Shown: positions 1 to 7,683 of the stretch, piece by piece
Layout of the letters: every line of letters begins with the position of its first letter
Numbering within the stretch: the first letter of the stretch is position 1
Virus record (IMG/VR): IMGVR_UViG_3300025669_000176
Coordinates: 1 to 25,673 of that record
Length of the DNA: 25,673 bases
DNA from: a virus
Strand: one strand, 5' to 3'
The notes under the pieces: model-generated
Told to the model about the DNA's origin: nothing
The model's database searches: none
What the model saw: the letters and a program-made list of their open reading frames with translations, nothing else
Position numbers and translations under genes: made by a program

Positions 1-127
1 TGTAGTATATGTTGGTGCAGTACCAGCAAGTGTATAACCATTGCCACTACTATCAGTACCATCACTCTCTAACCTCCAGTATCCCTGTAAATTAGAGTCG
101 TCTAATAGATAGGTGTCGTTGATTTCT
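1..127. repeat. LamG module repeat, copy 2 start (period 717 bp)
   Basis: These 127 bases are identical to 718..844. The offset of 717 bp equals 239 codons, so the repeat is in frame and marks the start of a second LamG module. The copy is cut by the window edge and may be longer. Confidence 0.9.
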
Positions 128-861
128 GGTGCTATGTTATATACTTCTGACACTCTTTTGACACTTGCTTGTGCCACACCAGAAATTTTCTTCATGCCTC
201 CAGAGTATAAAAACTGTACTTCAGCATCAGTTAATGCTCTGTTAAAGATTGCGGCATCGTCTACAATACCATCAAAATACTGACCATCATAACTTCCCTC
301 CCTAGCTATTGAAAAATCTCCGTCAGTGTCGTTGGCAGAACCTGATGCCGACACAGAGGTCTTAGAACCGTTTACAAATATATCTAAGGTTTCAGCAACA
401 CTGTTGTATCTACCTGCAATATGATACCAAACACCAGAGGAATCTAGGGCTGTGCCTGCTGTAACTGTTGTGTTTGTAGTTAACCCAGTCAACACAAACT
501 GAACATTATTACTTTCATTCAGTAAGAATCGGTGAAAATTTGCACCAGCCCCATCTCTCTTAGACATGGGAGATTGGTTTGATGCCAACCCCTCTCTTTT
601 TATCCAATAACACCATGTTTGTGAGCCACTTATCTCTAAGTTAGCACAACTAGCATTAGCAATCGTAATGTATTGTGAACTTCCAGATTCAAAATCTCCA
701 CCATTCCCGAATTTACCTGTAGTATATGTTGGTGCAGTACCAGCAAGTGTATAACCATTGCCACTACTATCAGTACCATCACTCTCTAACCTCCAGTATC
801 CCTGTAAATTAGAGTCGTCTAATAGATAGGTGTCGTTGATTTCTACACCACGACTAGCCAT
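1..861 (-). CDS. LamG-repeat (concanavalin A-like lectin) protein, 3' end outside window
   Basis: An open frame runs from an ATG at 861 to the window edge with no stop; 287 codons are visible. Its start overlaps the stop of the collagen-like fibre gene as TAATG, so translation is probably coupled. The protein begins [20 protein letters not shown] and then shows a LamG/Laminin_G_3-type jelly-roll pattern: GYWRLES, DSSGNGYT, GKFGNGGDFE, a WYHIAGRYN segment, LDIFVNG, and a closing FDGIVDDAAIFNRALTDAEV. After about 239 residues the module restarts with the same sequence, so at least two LamG modules sit in tandem. Such domains bind carbohydrate. At the end of a phage structural cluster, next to a collagen-like fibre, a virion adhesin that binds host glycans is the likely role (inference). 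The total number of modules cannot be seen. Confidence 0.8.
   Translation of the reverse strand, partial: MASRGVEINDTYLLDDSNLQGYWRLESDGTDSSGNGYTLAGTAPTYTTGKFGNGGDFESGSSQYITIANASCANLEISGSQTWCYWIKREGLASNQSPMSKRDGAGANFHRFLLNESNNVQFVLTGLTTNTTVTAGTALDSSGVWYHIAGRYNSVAETLDIFVNGSKTSVSASGSANDTDGDFSIAREGSYDGQYFDGIVDDAAIFNRALTDAEVQFLYSGGMKKISGVAQASVKRVSEVYNIAPEINDTYLLDDSNLQGYWRLESDGTDSSGNGYTLAGTAPTYTT
718..844. repeat. LamG module repeat, copy 1 start
   Basis: This is the partner of 1..127, identical over the whole overlap I can compare. It ends just after the first few codons of the LamG gene. Perfect identity at the DNA level, including third codon positions, indicates a recent duplication or ongoing gene conversion. 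Confidence 0.9.
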
Positions 862-2612
862 TAGATGTGTTCCACTATCACCAGTTGAGGATTAAAGAGT
901 ATTCTATCAGCGTGAGTTGCTACTCCGACTATAGTTATACAGTCATCCGTTGCGCTAGGAGCTGTCTGAGTTAGAGTGTTAGTTGTAGTCCCCGTTAGCG
1001 ATAAATAAATAAGCCCACCGACTGTCCAAGCCCATGTATCGTCTCTGGCAAATCCATTTAGCAAATAATCACCGACGGCATCTGCACTGATTGTTGTATC
1101 TGCACACATACCAACCACTTTTGCTGTTGCTATCGCATCTGCATCGGCTAACGCCATTTCACCAGCAGCATCTATGTAACAAACGTCACCAAAGGCTTGC
1201 GCCTCGTTGGCTGTAAAGTCTCCAATTATTCCACTACAAGTATGATCACTGTCTGGGGTTGAATCTATATTCCATTCTGTACCAACCATGCCAGTATCAC
1301 CCTGAGCACCCGTATCCCCTGCAACCGTAGAATCTGCTCCTGTGTCTCCTGTTACACCTGTATCACCTTGGTCTCCAGTATCACCCTTAACTGTAGAGCC
1401 TGCCCCAGTGTCTCCAGCAACCCCAGTATCTCCTGTCACACTCACGCCCGTGTCTCCTTGATCACCAGTTCCTGTGTCTCCTTGATCCCCAGTATCACCT
1501 TTTACAGTAGAATCAGCTCCCGTGTCTCCAGCAACTCCGGTATCACCCTGAGTACCTGTGTCACCTTGATCGCCAACTCCTGTGTCTCCTTGATCTCCGG
1601 TATCTCCTGCAACCGTAGAATCAGCTCCTGTATCTCCTTGCACGCCAGTATCGCCAGCAGAACCTTCACCAACTCCGGTATCACCTTGATCGCCAGTATC
1701 CCCCGCAACCGTAGAATCGGCTCCCGTGTCTCCTTGATCTCCAACTCCGGTATCACCTTGATCGCCAGTATCCCCCGCAACCGTAGAATCGGCTCCCGTG
1801 TCTCCTTGATCTCCAACTCCCGTGTCTCCTTGATCTCCAACTCCCGTATCTCCTTGGTCTCCAGTATCACCCTTAACTGTAGAGTCTGCTCCCGTATCAC
1901 CTACAACCCCTGTATCACCAGCTACAGTTGAATCTGCACCCGTATCTCCTTGATCTCCGGTATCTCCTGCAACCGTAGAATCTGCTCCTGTGTCTCCTTG
2001 ATCTCCGGTATCACCTTGAACTCCCGTGTCGCCTGCAACTGTGGAATCGGCTCCTGTGTCTCCTTTATCACCAACTCCTGTATCTCCTTGGTCTCCTGTA
2101 TCTCCCGCAACTGTGGAGTCGGATCCTGTGTCGCCAACAACCCCAGTGTCTCCTTGATTTCCGGTATCGCCTTGATCCCCAGTTCCCGTGTCACCCTGAT
2201 CCCCAGTATCTCCTTGCACCGTTGAATCTGCTCCTGTGTCGCCTTGAGTTCCTGTATCGCCTCGATCCCCAACACCGCCTTGAGACCCCGTGTCCCCAAC
2301 CTGTGTCAATAAATCCCAATCAATTGCCGCACCAGAAGGTTCCTCAACGGTAGAAGCCGCATTAACAATCCAAGCAGAACCATTATGTTCCACCGCTTGT
2401 TTATAAGTATAGGTTCCGGCAGACCACGCACCTTCCCACCCTATTCCGGAAGCAAGCGAGGCCCAATAAGTAGCGTTCGGGGGTTCGTTTCCTGTATTAT
2501 CGGCGATACACGCATAACTGCTCGAAAGGTGATCTACAATATCACCAATCGTAAAACTAATAGCTATATCCCAAGGACCTTTGGCTAAATCTGAAAATAA
2601 TTTATTACTCAT
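861..2612 (-). CDS. Collagen-like phage fibre protein with N-terminal carbohydrate-binding-like repeats
   Basis: The 583-aa protein has three parts. Residues 1-100 hold two short aromatic modules resembling carbohydrate-binding type 5/12 domains ([19 protein letters not shown] ending in YW, then [18 protein letters not shown]). Residues about 105-440 are a Gly-X-Y collagen-like stalk dominated by GDT, GDQ, GAD and GVG triplets, broken at intervals by STVA/STVK. It has almost no proline. Residues about 441-583 form a glycine- and threonine-rich beta domain of the kind found at the ends of phage collagen-like fibres. Threonine-rich GDT triplets are also known from Bacillus BclA spore filaments. 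The likely role is a trimeric virion fibre with a distal binding or trimerisation head. The ATG overlaps the end of the upstream HNH gene by 8 nt. Confidence 0.82.
   Translation of the reverse strand: MSNKLFSDLAKGPWDIAISFTIGDIVDHLSSSYACIADNTGNEPPNATYWASLASGIGWEGAWSAGTYTYKQAVEHNGSAWIVNAASTVEEPSGAAIDWDLLTQVGDTGSQGGVGDRGDTGTQGDTGADSTVQGDTGDQGDTGTGDQGDTGNQGDTGVVGDTGSDSTVAGDTGDQGDTGVGDKGDTGADSTVAGDTGVQGDTGDQGDTGADSTVAGDTGDQGDTGADSTVAGDTGVVGDTGADSTVKGDTGDQGDTGVGDQGDTGVGDQGDTGADSTVAGDTGDQGDTGVGDQGDTGADSTVAGDTGDQGDTGVGEGSAGDTGVQGDTGADSTVAGDTGDQGDTGVGDQGDTGTQGDTGVAGDTGADSTVKGDTGDQGDTGTGDQGDTGVSVTGDTGVAGDTGAGSTVKGDTGDQGDTGVTGDTGADSTVAGDTGAQGDTGMVGTEWNIDSTPDSDHTCSGIIGDFTANEAQAFGDVCYIDAAGEMALADADAIATAKVVGMCADTTISADAVGDYLLNGFARDDTWAWTVGGLIYLSLTGTTTNTLTQTAPSATDDCITIVGVATHADRILFNPQLVIVEHI
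1669..1820. repeat. Perfect 72-bp tandem duplication in the collagen stalk
   Basis: Bases 1669..1748 are identical to 1741..1820, an 80-base match at a 72-bp offset. The unit encodes 24 residues of the GDT-rich stalk, so the duplication keeps frame. The rest of the stalk is made of diverged versions of the same triplets. The exact copy indicates recent slippage or unequal recombination. Confidence 0.9.
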
Positions 2613-3114
2613 TATATTCTGTCACCTTTCTACAATGATCTATGAAATCTTTTACCGAATATTTAAATTTCATTCTATTACAGATATCACAACAAGGCAC
2701 TGAATTTTCTTTAAGATATCCTAACGTATTGTCCATCCTATCCACACCTGTACTGGTACTCGAACCACAATAATAACAATCATTTTCCATAAGATACGTA
2801 AATTCACTTAAGGTTAAATCGAATAAGAGTCCTCTTCTTTTAGCGCCATGTTTATATTGAGCATATTTTCCTTTAATACTTTTATTATTAAACATACTAT
2901 ATTCTCGTCCTGATTTTCTAAGTTTCTCCCTGTTGTTTTCTCTATACTTCTTCTTATATTCTTTCACTTCTTCCACATTATTTTCTGCCCACTCTTTATT
3001 CTTTTTATCAAAATATCCCTTATTCTTCTGATAATATTCTGCCTTTGTAGGCTTTAATCTGGCCTTATTCTGTTTATACCACTTTTTCTTATATTCTTTT
3101 TGACTTTTACGCAC
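2605..3114 (-). CDS. HNH endonuclease (zinc-binding, homing type)
   Basis: This 169-aa protein has a very basic N-terminal half (residues 1-75) of repeated [20 protein letters not shown] segments, likely for DNA contact. A C-terminal HNH domain follows at about 105-165 with the zinc ligands CYYCG and CCDICN, and GVDRMDN and [10 protein letters not shown] as the catalytic region. This matches the compact HNH family common as free-standing homing endonucleases in phages. The start is a GTG nine bases after the stop of the 64-aa gene. The 3' end overlaps the start of the collagen-like fibre gene by 8 nt (ATGAGTAA). It lies inside the structural cluster without any structural role, which suggests a mobile insertion. 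Confidence 0.85.
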   Translation of the reverse strand: MRKSQKEYKKKWYKQNKARLKPTKAEYYQKNKGYFDKKNKEWAENNVEEVKEYKKKYRENNREKLRKSGREYSMFNNKSIKGKYAQYKHGAKRRGLLFDLTLSEFTYLMENDCYYCGSSTSTGVDRMDNTLGYLKENSVPCCDICNRMKFKYSVKDFIDHCRKVTEYNE

Positions 3115-3123
3115 TATTTATTT

Positions 3124-3318
3124 CTATGCTTCAATTTTTGTTTTCAAATTCCAATTATTAAAGCCTTCCCTGAAAATAAGAACTAAATCTTCAGCAGATC
3201 CAACTAATATAGAATTATTATCGGGAGTTCTAATTTCTAAAGCGTCACTCTGTTGCAGTATTTTGGTCTTTGATGTGCTACTAGCAACCGCATTTTTAGT
3301 TTTATTATTCCAAGCCAA
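3124..3318 (-). CDS. Small hypothetical protein (64 aa)
   Basis: The protein begins MAWNNKTKNAVASSTSKTK. A polar N-terminal tail is followed by a short beta-rich stretch (ALEIRTPDNNSILVGSAEDLVLIF) and a hydrophobic tail containing NNWN. I do not recognise a family. It sits between a small structural gene and an HNH gene on the same strand, with short gaps, so it belongs to the structural operon and may be a minor virion component. ORF size and tight packing are the main support for it being real. Confidence 0.55.
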   Translation of the reverse strand: MAWNNKTKNAVASSTSKTKILQQSDALEIRTPDNNSILVGSAEDLVLIFREGFNNWNLKTKIEA

Positions 3319-3361
3319 TTAAACTCCTATAAATTTCTAGTTAAACCTAGTATACACTTCT

Positions 3362-3658
3362 TTAGTATTTACTGTAATAATTGACGCCAAGCGTAGCATC
3401 ACTGCCGCCATCTCTGTAAGCCCTAAATGCCTTTAAGGTCGCTTTTCCGTACAATGTAAACTCAGAACCAGCTATTTTCAAGAAGCCTGTAGTAGCATCA
3501 GGATTTACACCATCTATACGAAAACGAATTGGTTGTGCTTCTACAACGAACTCTGCTCTAATTACATCGTCTGGAATTGATGATAAACCAATTACTGCGG
3601 TAGTAACGGTTATTTGTTCGTAACCCGCAGGATGCGTTCCCGCTGGATATGTTTCCAT
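3362..3658 (-). CDS. Small beta-rich phage structural protein (98 aa)
   Basis: The start METYPAGTHPAGYEQITVTT is followed by alternating beta strands (IRAEFVVEAQPIRFRIDG, FLKIAGSEFTLYG, LKAFRAYRDGG). This resembles small proteins often encoded just after the capsid genes of phages, possibly head decoration or head-tail joining subunits. The assignment rests on context and overall pattern, with no catalytic motif expected. A clear Shine-Dalgarno (AAAGGA, about nine bases before ATG) supports the start. Confidence 0.6.
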   Translation of the reverse strand: METYPAGTHPAGYEQITVTTAVIGLSSIPDDVIRAEFVVEAQPIRFRIDGVNPDATTGFLKIAGSEFTLYGKATLKAFRAYRDGGSDATLGVNYYSKY

Positions 3659-3694
3659 TTTTAATTTCCTTTATAAACTAATTATTTCCTATAC

Positions 3695-3719
3695 GCGGGG
3701 TTTTTGAATAGAACCCCGC
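3695..3719 (-). other. GC-rich intergenic hairpin
   Basis: GCGGGGTT at 3695-3702 is the exact reverse complement of AACCCCGC at 3712-3719, with a 9-nt loop. It lies between the 337-aa gene and the 98-aa gene. On the minus strand no T-run follows it, so it is not a standard intrinsic terminator. It may be an mRNA-stabilising or processing hairpin. Confidence 0.6.
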
Positions 3720-3754
3720 CAAAAACTATCGAAACTAACTAACTAACTTACCGT

Positions 3755-4768
3755 TTAGGCAGTAGTTATTTGACCATCATAAAGTGGTAGGTAGTAGATT
3801 GTACTGCCGACCAATACCTTTAAGGTAGCCGCAGCGGTAGCAAATGTGTTACCCGTTTGGAGTAACTCCCCGCTTCCCGCAGTTAATCCCTGAATACTCA
3901 TAAGTGTCCCATGTTCATCAAATTCACCTATTGTAGCACCCTGTGCAGACACATGTATGAATGAAACTGGAGTCCCAGTCCCCGCAGATGCGAAGCTTGC
4001 TGGGAAGTTCATCTCTACCTCTAGTGCAGCATAGTTACCAGTGGAAATAGCAGACCCGGGCATTGTCATTTCAGCGACAAAAGCCGAACCTAATCCAGTA
4101 ACAGCACCGTTAGTCTGGAAATCAATCTCCGCTTTCAAAGCGTTAGCCCAACCTCCAAGTGCCACATTGGTTTTCATGTAGAACCTTACCCTACCTCCTG
4201 TTTGACCAATGCCAGTTAACTCTGTACTAAACAGTACAGGCTCGTAACTTGTGCCAGACGTAGAGTCGTTAGTAACGTGTACTTCATAAACTTTACTTGT
4301 TTCAGAAGTATGTTCTAAAGGTGTTCCAGATGTTCCTAATGCCAACTTTAACAGCCCTGCATTAGTTATCGTCGCGTCCCCGCTAATTGAAACAGATGTG
4401 ATTGTAGTGGCATTACCCACAAGAATCTTACCGTCACCAGAAGCATCCAACGCAGCACCAACACTAGAACTATTGCCTACCAAAACGCTACCCTCTGCGA
4501 GAGCTATTTCAGAAACAGCAACATCACCAATTAAGTTGAATGAAGCGGCAGCAGTAGTGCCTACATTTTCGTAAAGACCTTTGACCCCCGTAGCGGCATC
4601 GGTCTTAACAAACAATGCTCCTTTAGCGTACCCTGCCCCCGTGGGAACAGTTAGTCCGCTGACTTTTAACACGTGTCCTACATTATCGTATTCAAGAACT
4701 CTGATAGCAATACTATTAATGCGTCTCCACTGCCCTACAAGCTTAATTGCTCTATTAAATACTTTCAT
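3755..4768 (-). CDS. Capsid decoration or head-fibre protein
   Basis: This 337-aa protein directly follows the major capsid gene and has a very strong Shine-Dalgarno (AAGGAGGT, eight bases before ATG), suggesting high expression. Residues 1-100 resemble DUF2190-like capsid decoration folds (GYAKGALFVKTDAATGVKGL, GDVAVSEIALAEGSVLVG). Residues about 100-140 are repetitive (GKILVGNATTITSVSISGDA), like a short fibre. The C-terminal part is glycine- and alanine-rich beta structure ending in IYYLPLYDGQITTA. The overall look is of an exposed virion protein, either decoration or head fibre. Function is inferred from position and composition. Confidence 0.65.
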   Translation of the reverse strand: MKVFNRAIKLVGQWRRINSIAIRVLEYDNVGHVLKVSGLTVPTGAGYAKGALFVKTDAATGVKGLYENVGTTAAASFNLIGDVAVSEIALAEGSVLVGNSSSVGAALDASGDGKILVGNATTITSVSISGDATITNAGLLKLALGTSGTPLEHTSETSKVYEVHVTNDSTSGTSYEPVLFSTELTGIGQTGGRVRFYMKTNVALGGWANALKAEIDFQTNGAVTGLGSAFVAEMTMPGSAISTGNYAALEVEMNFPASFASAGTGTPVSFIHVSAQGATIGEFDEHGTLMSIQGLTAGSGELLQTGNTFATAAATLKVLVGSTIYYLPLYDGQITTA

Positions 4769-4819
4769 GTTTTAACCTCCTTAAATAAATATTTTCAACA
4801 TAAAGGAAGTCTATCTGAG

Positions 4820-4847
4820 TCCCCCTCTGAAATAAACCGGAGGGGGA
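4820..4847 (-). other. GC-rich hairpin downstream of the capsid gene
   Basis: TCCCCCTC at 4820-4827 pairs perfectly with GAGGGGGA at 4840-4847 across a 12-nt loop. It sits in the 119-base gap between the major capsid gene and the decoration gene. No T-run follows on the minus strand, so it is better read as an mRNA 3'-end stabiliser or partial attenuator than as a terminator. Confidence 0.6.
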
Positions 4848-4887
4848 GGATTAACGTTCCCTTACCTCTGTACCAAAGTAACTATTA

Positions 4888-6039
4888 TTAGTAGCTACTT
4901 ACATCTTGCTGGAGTCTAACCATCAAGAGTGCGCCGTCATCAAATGTCTCGGTACCGACACCGATTATGCCCTTAGATAGGTCGGCAAATCCCTTTTCCT
5001 TATCGGAAACTTTTAAGTCCATAAACTGTAGCACTAAATCAATAGCACCGCGGATCATAAACACAGATTCCTGAATTTGAAGGCTCCAAGCATCTGTTAA
5101 GTCTGAAAGATCTTCAGAAACAGAAATATCTCCGAACCCTGTGAATAACATTCCTTCAGCAGAGGTACAAGAGATTCTTCGTTTTCTACTAAGCAAGAAA
5201 CGATCTCTAGCAGCTAACTGGATGTATTCAGTTCCTACGGCTCCGTTAGTAACAGCTAAAGTCAAATTTGCTCTCGAATTGGCTACGCCAGCACCAATAT
5301 GGACATGACCTGCCGTAGCAATTGTGTCCTTAAAGGTAAACGTAACACCTGAAATTACAACAGTATCGCCATCAGTTGGCTTTGTTGCAATTGTTAGTGT
5401 TGCTGACCAAGGTAGATTGTTGTTCTGCACAACAGTCCATCCCTGCCATGGCCCTACGACGCCATTTTGCAACACTGAGTCTCCTAAACTTGTTTCTCTT
5501 TCACTCTTAGCTCTACGTAACCTAGCAACTGTGCGGGGCCCTAAGACCGCAGCACGTAACGAAGTTTCATAAGGAGCATCAAAAGCACCAAGCTTTCCTT
5601 CTGCTTCTTCCAATATGTCCAAAATGTTCACCGAGGAAACGTCCACGGGAGCATTAGAAATATTATGTTTAGCATTGGAGATCTCACTAAGGAAAATTTG
5701 TTCGACCCTGTTGGACAATCCACGTCTAATAGACATTAAGGAATGTTCAAGAAGATTATAGGGAGTTTGCTTTTCTTCAGTTACATCTATATCCTCAGCA
5801 GCATACTCAAAAGTATCGACTGTCAAGGTTTGTTTTGTAGCTGTTTTAGTCTCAAATGAAATATCACTATGAGGCGTGTAAGTCCCTACTTGTGGATGAG
5901 TTAAGATCGGCCTGTGGGCCTTGTATCCGTTCTCACTTATAAGTTGTTCGAGTGTTTGGTTAGCAAGATATACCGCAGTATTCATTACAAATAGATCTGC
6001 TTGTAAATCTCCCCAAAACTCAAGTCTTGCATCATTCAT
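4888..6039 (-). CDS. Major capsid protein with inserted domain
   Basis: The 383-aa protein sits directly after the scaffold and before the decoration gene, the standard place for the coat protein. The N-terminal part (GYKAHRPILTHPQVGTYTPHSDISFE, then FEYAAEDIDVTEEKQTPYNLL) and the C-terminal ISVSEDLSDLTDAWSLQIQESVFMIRGAIDLVL fit an HK97-fold, P22-coat-like protein. Residues about 211-297 look like an extra beta domain (TKPTDGDTVVISGVTFTF, ANSRANLTLAV, LLSRKRRISCT) of a type also found elsewhere in phage proteins. Its position is comparable to the I-domain of P22 coat. Start: ATG at 6039 with only a weak Shine-Dalgarno. A TATAAT box lies about 55 bases upstream. Confidence 0.75.
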   Translation of the reverse strand: MNDARLEFWGDLQADLFVMNTAVYLANQTLEQLISENGYKAHRPILTHPQVGTYTPHSDISFETKTATKQTLTVDTFEYAAEDIDVTEEKQTPYNLLEHSLMSIRRGLSNRVEQIFLSEISNAKHNISNAPVDVSSVNILDILEEAEGKLGAFDAPYETSLRAAVLGPRTVARLRRAKSERETSLGDSVLQNGVVGPWQGWTVVQNNNLPWSATLTIATKPTDGDTVVISGVTFTFKDTIATAGHVHIGAGVANSRANLTLAVTNGAVGTEYIQLAARDRFLLSRKRRISCTSAEGMLFTGFGDISVSEDLSDLTDAWSLQIQESVFMIRGAIDLVLQFMDLKVSDKEKGFADLSKGIIGVGTETFDDGALLMVRLQQDVSSY

Positions 6040-6091
6040 ACAAATAAACTTTCTTTAAATAAATTAATTTAACTGAATTTAGAGGGGAGAA

Positions 6092-6097
6092 ATTATA
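6092..6097 (-). promoter_or_regulatory. Candidate -10 box for the capsid gene
   Basis: A perfect TATAAT on the minus strand lies immediately after the scaffold stop, about 53 bases before the capsid ATG. No convincing -35 box is seen at 16-18 bases. Extra transcription of the capsid gene would make sense, but the support is a single hexamer in AT-rich DNA. Confidence 0.35.
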
Positions 6098-6098
6098 G

Positions 6099-6773
6099 TT
6101 ACAGGCCTTGTGTTTTCATATAAGCCGCTCTGGCGGCTTTCGTTTTATTCCAATCATTCACACCTTCCTTAGTACCAAAATTAAAGTTGGCAGGATCCAA
6201 CGGTTTAGACAAATCCACATTACCCGAATAAGAACCTTCATTTCCACGTTTAGGACTAGCAGCTTTTATGCGCTCGTCTTTATTAAATTGCTCTACTCGA
6301 AAAACGACATAAGGCAACTTAAACGCTTCCCTCACAGATAACCCTTTGGCTTTGGCTAGTTCCTTGACCTCTGTTTCGATTTCCTCTGGTAGATTAAGAT
6401 CTTTTAAATCTCTTTCTTCCATGATCTCTGAAACCTTTTGACCAACGACACTAGTTAAATCAGCAGAATCACCTTTATTTTCGGGCTTTGCCCCGCCATC
6501 ATCTTGTGGTGGCTTTTGTTCAGCAGTTTTAGCCTCGGCACGGCCGCGCCATTTTATCTTTTGCTTAATAGCACCGGACAATTTAGAACGACTTTCCTTT
6601 TCACGCGTAACGAATTTGTCAAGAAGGTCGCCTTCAAGTTCGGGATCTATTCCCATACTTTCGGCAAGTTGCCCTCTTAAATCTTCGTCTTTAACTTCTG
6701 CTAGAGCCTCCTGTTCAGCTTTTTGCTCCTCGGGAGACATTTCGAGGTTTTCGTCTTTGTTTTTTTCGTCCAT
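6099..6773 (-). CDS. Capsid scaffold protein
   Basis: This 224-aa protein is strongly acidic at its N-terminus (MDEKNKDENLEMSPEEQKAE), highly charged throughout and predicted helical. A low-complexity middle (EQKPPQDDGGAKPENKG) precedes a basic C-terminal segment ending in NDWNKTKAARAAYMKTQGL. Scaffolding proteins typically show this pattern, with a basic helical C-terminus that contacts the coat protein. It lies directly upstream of the major capsid gene. Sequence alone does not prove the function, but position, size and composition agree. Confidence 0.75.
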   Translation of the reverse strand: MDEKNKDENLEMSPEEQKAEQEALAEVKDEDLRGQLAESMGIDPELEGDLLDKFVTREKESRSKLSGAIKQKIKWRGRAEAKTAEQKPPQDDGGAKPENKGDSADLTSVVGQKVSEIMEERDLKDLNLPEEIETEVKELAKAKGLSVREAFKLPYVVFRVEQFNKDERIKAASPKRGNEGSYSGNVDLSKPLDPANFNFGTKEGVNDWNKTKAARAAYMKTQGL

Positions 6774-6829
6774 AGGACTTCTTTCTTTTGCCCATTTGGG
6801 CTAATTTTTTAGATAACTAATTAAAAATT

Positions 6830-7126
6830 CTATTTTTCTTCGTAAATCACGTGACCACAACTGGGACATGTTATTCCGGGCCTAATTTCTTTCATTACCA
6901 CCCCGTATCCTTTACCCTTTTTTATTATAAAATTCTCGGCTAAGGTTTTAAAACCTTCACCGTGTATTTCCAATGTATATTTTCGTACCTCACTTTTACC
7001 TCTATAAACTACAGCCGTATTATAACTACTCTCGACTTCTTTTTGAGGTTCCTCTACTTCTTCTCGAGGTTCTTCGACTTCTTCTTGAAGTTTCTTATCA
7101 GATTTCTTGTTAGATTTTTTATCCAT
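6830..7126 (-). CDS. Small charged protein with C-terminal CxxC knuckle (98 aa)
   Basis: A lysine-rich start (MDKKSNKKSDKK) leads into an acidic repeat (EEVEEPREEVEEPQKEVE, residues about 15-32). A folded part (AVVYRGKSEVRKYTLEIHG, LAENFIIKKGKG) and a C-terminal CPSCGHVIYEEK follow. Only one CxxC pair is present, with a following His, so full zinc binding would need dimerisation or the CxxCxH arrangement. It is encoded just upstream of the scaffold. Function is unknown; a small virion or assembly protein is possible. Confidence 0.6.
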   Translation of the reverse strand: MDKKSNKKSDKKLQEEVEEPREEVEEPQKEVESSYNTAVVYRGKSEVRKYTLEIHGEGFKTLAENFIIKKGKGYGVVMKEIRPGITCPSCGHVIYEEK

Positions 7127-7146
7127 GTTTATGTTCTTTCAAATTT

Positions 7147-7155
7147 AGTATATCA
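7147..7155 (-). promoter_or_regulatory. Extended -10 promoter candidate (TGATATACT)
   Basis: On the minus strand TGATATACT matches the extended -10 pattern TGnTATAAT with one mismatch. It lies in the gap before the 98-aa gene, about 20 bases from its ATG. There is no clear -35, which extended -10 promoters can lack. It could drive the scaffold and capsid genes. Confidence 0.4.
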
Positions 7156-7170
7156 TACAAAATCAAATAA

Positions 7171-7677
7171 TTATATTACTTCGTTTTCGTCTTTTTTAAC
7201 TAGAACAAGTATGTCAGATAATTGTTGGGCAGTTATATTTTCAGGTAATTCTTCTCGAGAAAGAGAGTAGAGTACAAACTCAATTTTCTCCTGTAATACA
7301 GTTCTAAACTCATCGTTCATTTTTTGCTTAATATCTATCACATCTTTATATTCAATTTTAAGCTTGTCCCAAGCAACCTTAAATTCTTCTTCATCCTCTA
7401 TAACAAATTTACCAACACCACTTACATTAGACACTATTGCTTTCCCATGTTCGTCCTTAGTAGCGTGCGATCTTGCTAATTCAACACGTTTTCTATCATA
7501 CTCTTGAAATTCTTTGGAAGATTCCTGTGCTTTTACTAAAGCAATAACCTCGTCTTTTAATATAGAAATATTACGGGCGATCACATAAGAAAAACGGGGG
7601 CCAGACAAATCTCCAACATTGCGGAGACCAATGTTCAAAGTAAGTACTTCTTCTTTGGTTAATGTTATTTTTGGCAT
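7171..7677 (-). CDS. DUF1617-like phage protein (168 aa)
   Basis: This is a helical, charged protein starting MPKITLTKEEVLTLNIGLRN. The central part holds RFSYVIARNISILKDEVIALVKA, HATKDEHGKAIVSN and IEDEEEFKVAWDKLKIEYKDVID, and the C-terminus ends in ALVKKDE-like charged residues. The order resembles DUF1617-type proteins of siphoviruses: N-terminal helices, a kinase-like KDEHG loop, then an EEFKxxxxxL segment. The biochemical role of that family is not known to me. There is no Shine-Dalgarno. A near-consensus promoter sits so close to the ATG that the mRNA may be leaderless. It lies between terminase and capsid genes. Confidence 0.6.
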   Translation of the reverse strand: MPKITLTKEEVLTLNIGLRNVGDLSGPRFSYVIARNISILKDEVIALVKAQESSKEFQEYDRKRVELARSHATKDEHGKAIVSNVSGVGKFVIEDEEEFKVAWDKLKIEYKDVIDIKQKMNDEFRTVLQEKIEFVLYSLSREELPENITAQQLSDILVLVKKDENEVI

Positions 7678-7683
7678 GGCGAA

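Noticed and set aside
1368-2299. Long open frames in other frames and on the plus strand across the collagen stalk
   Set aside because: They arise from the triplet repeat of the GDT-rich stalk; their translations are low-complexity echoes with no domain pattern, and the fibre frame explains the region.
1280-2300. CRISPR-like regular repeats
   Set aside because: The repeats have no unique spacers, vary in length in multiples of three and encode Gly-X-Y triplets, so they are coding repeats.
6790-6810. GCCC/GGGC hairpin followed by TTTTTT on the plus strand
   Set aside because: It has terminator shape only for plus-strand transcription, but no plus-strand gene exists to be terminated; the stem is just four base pairs.
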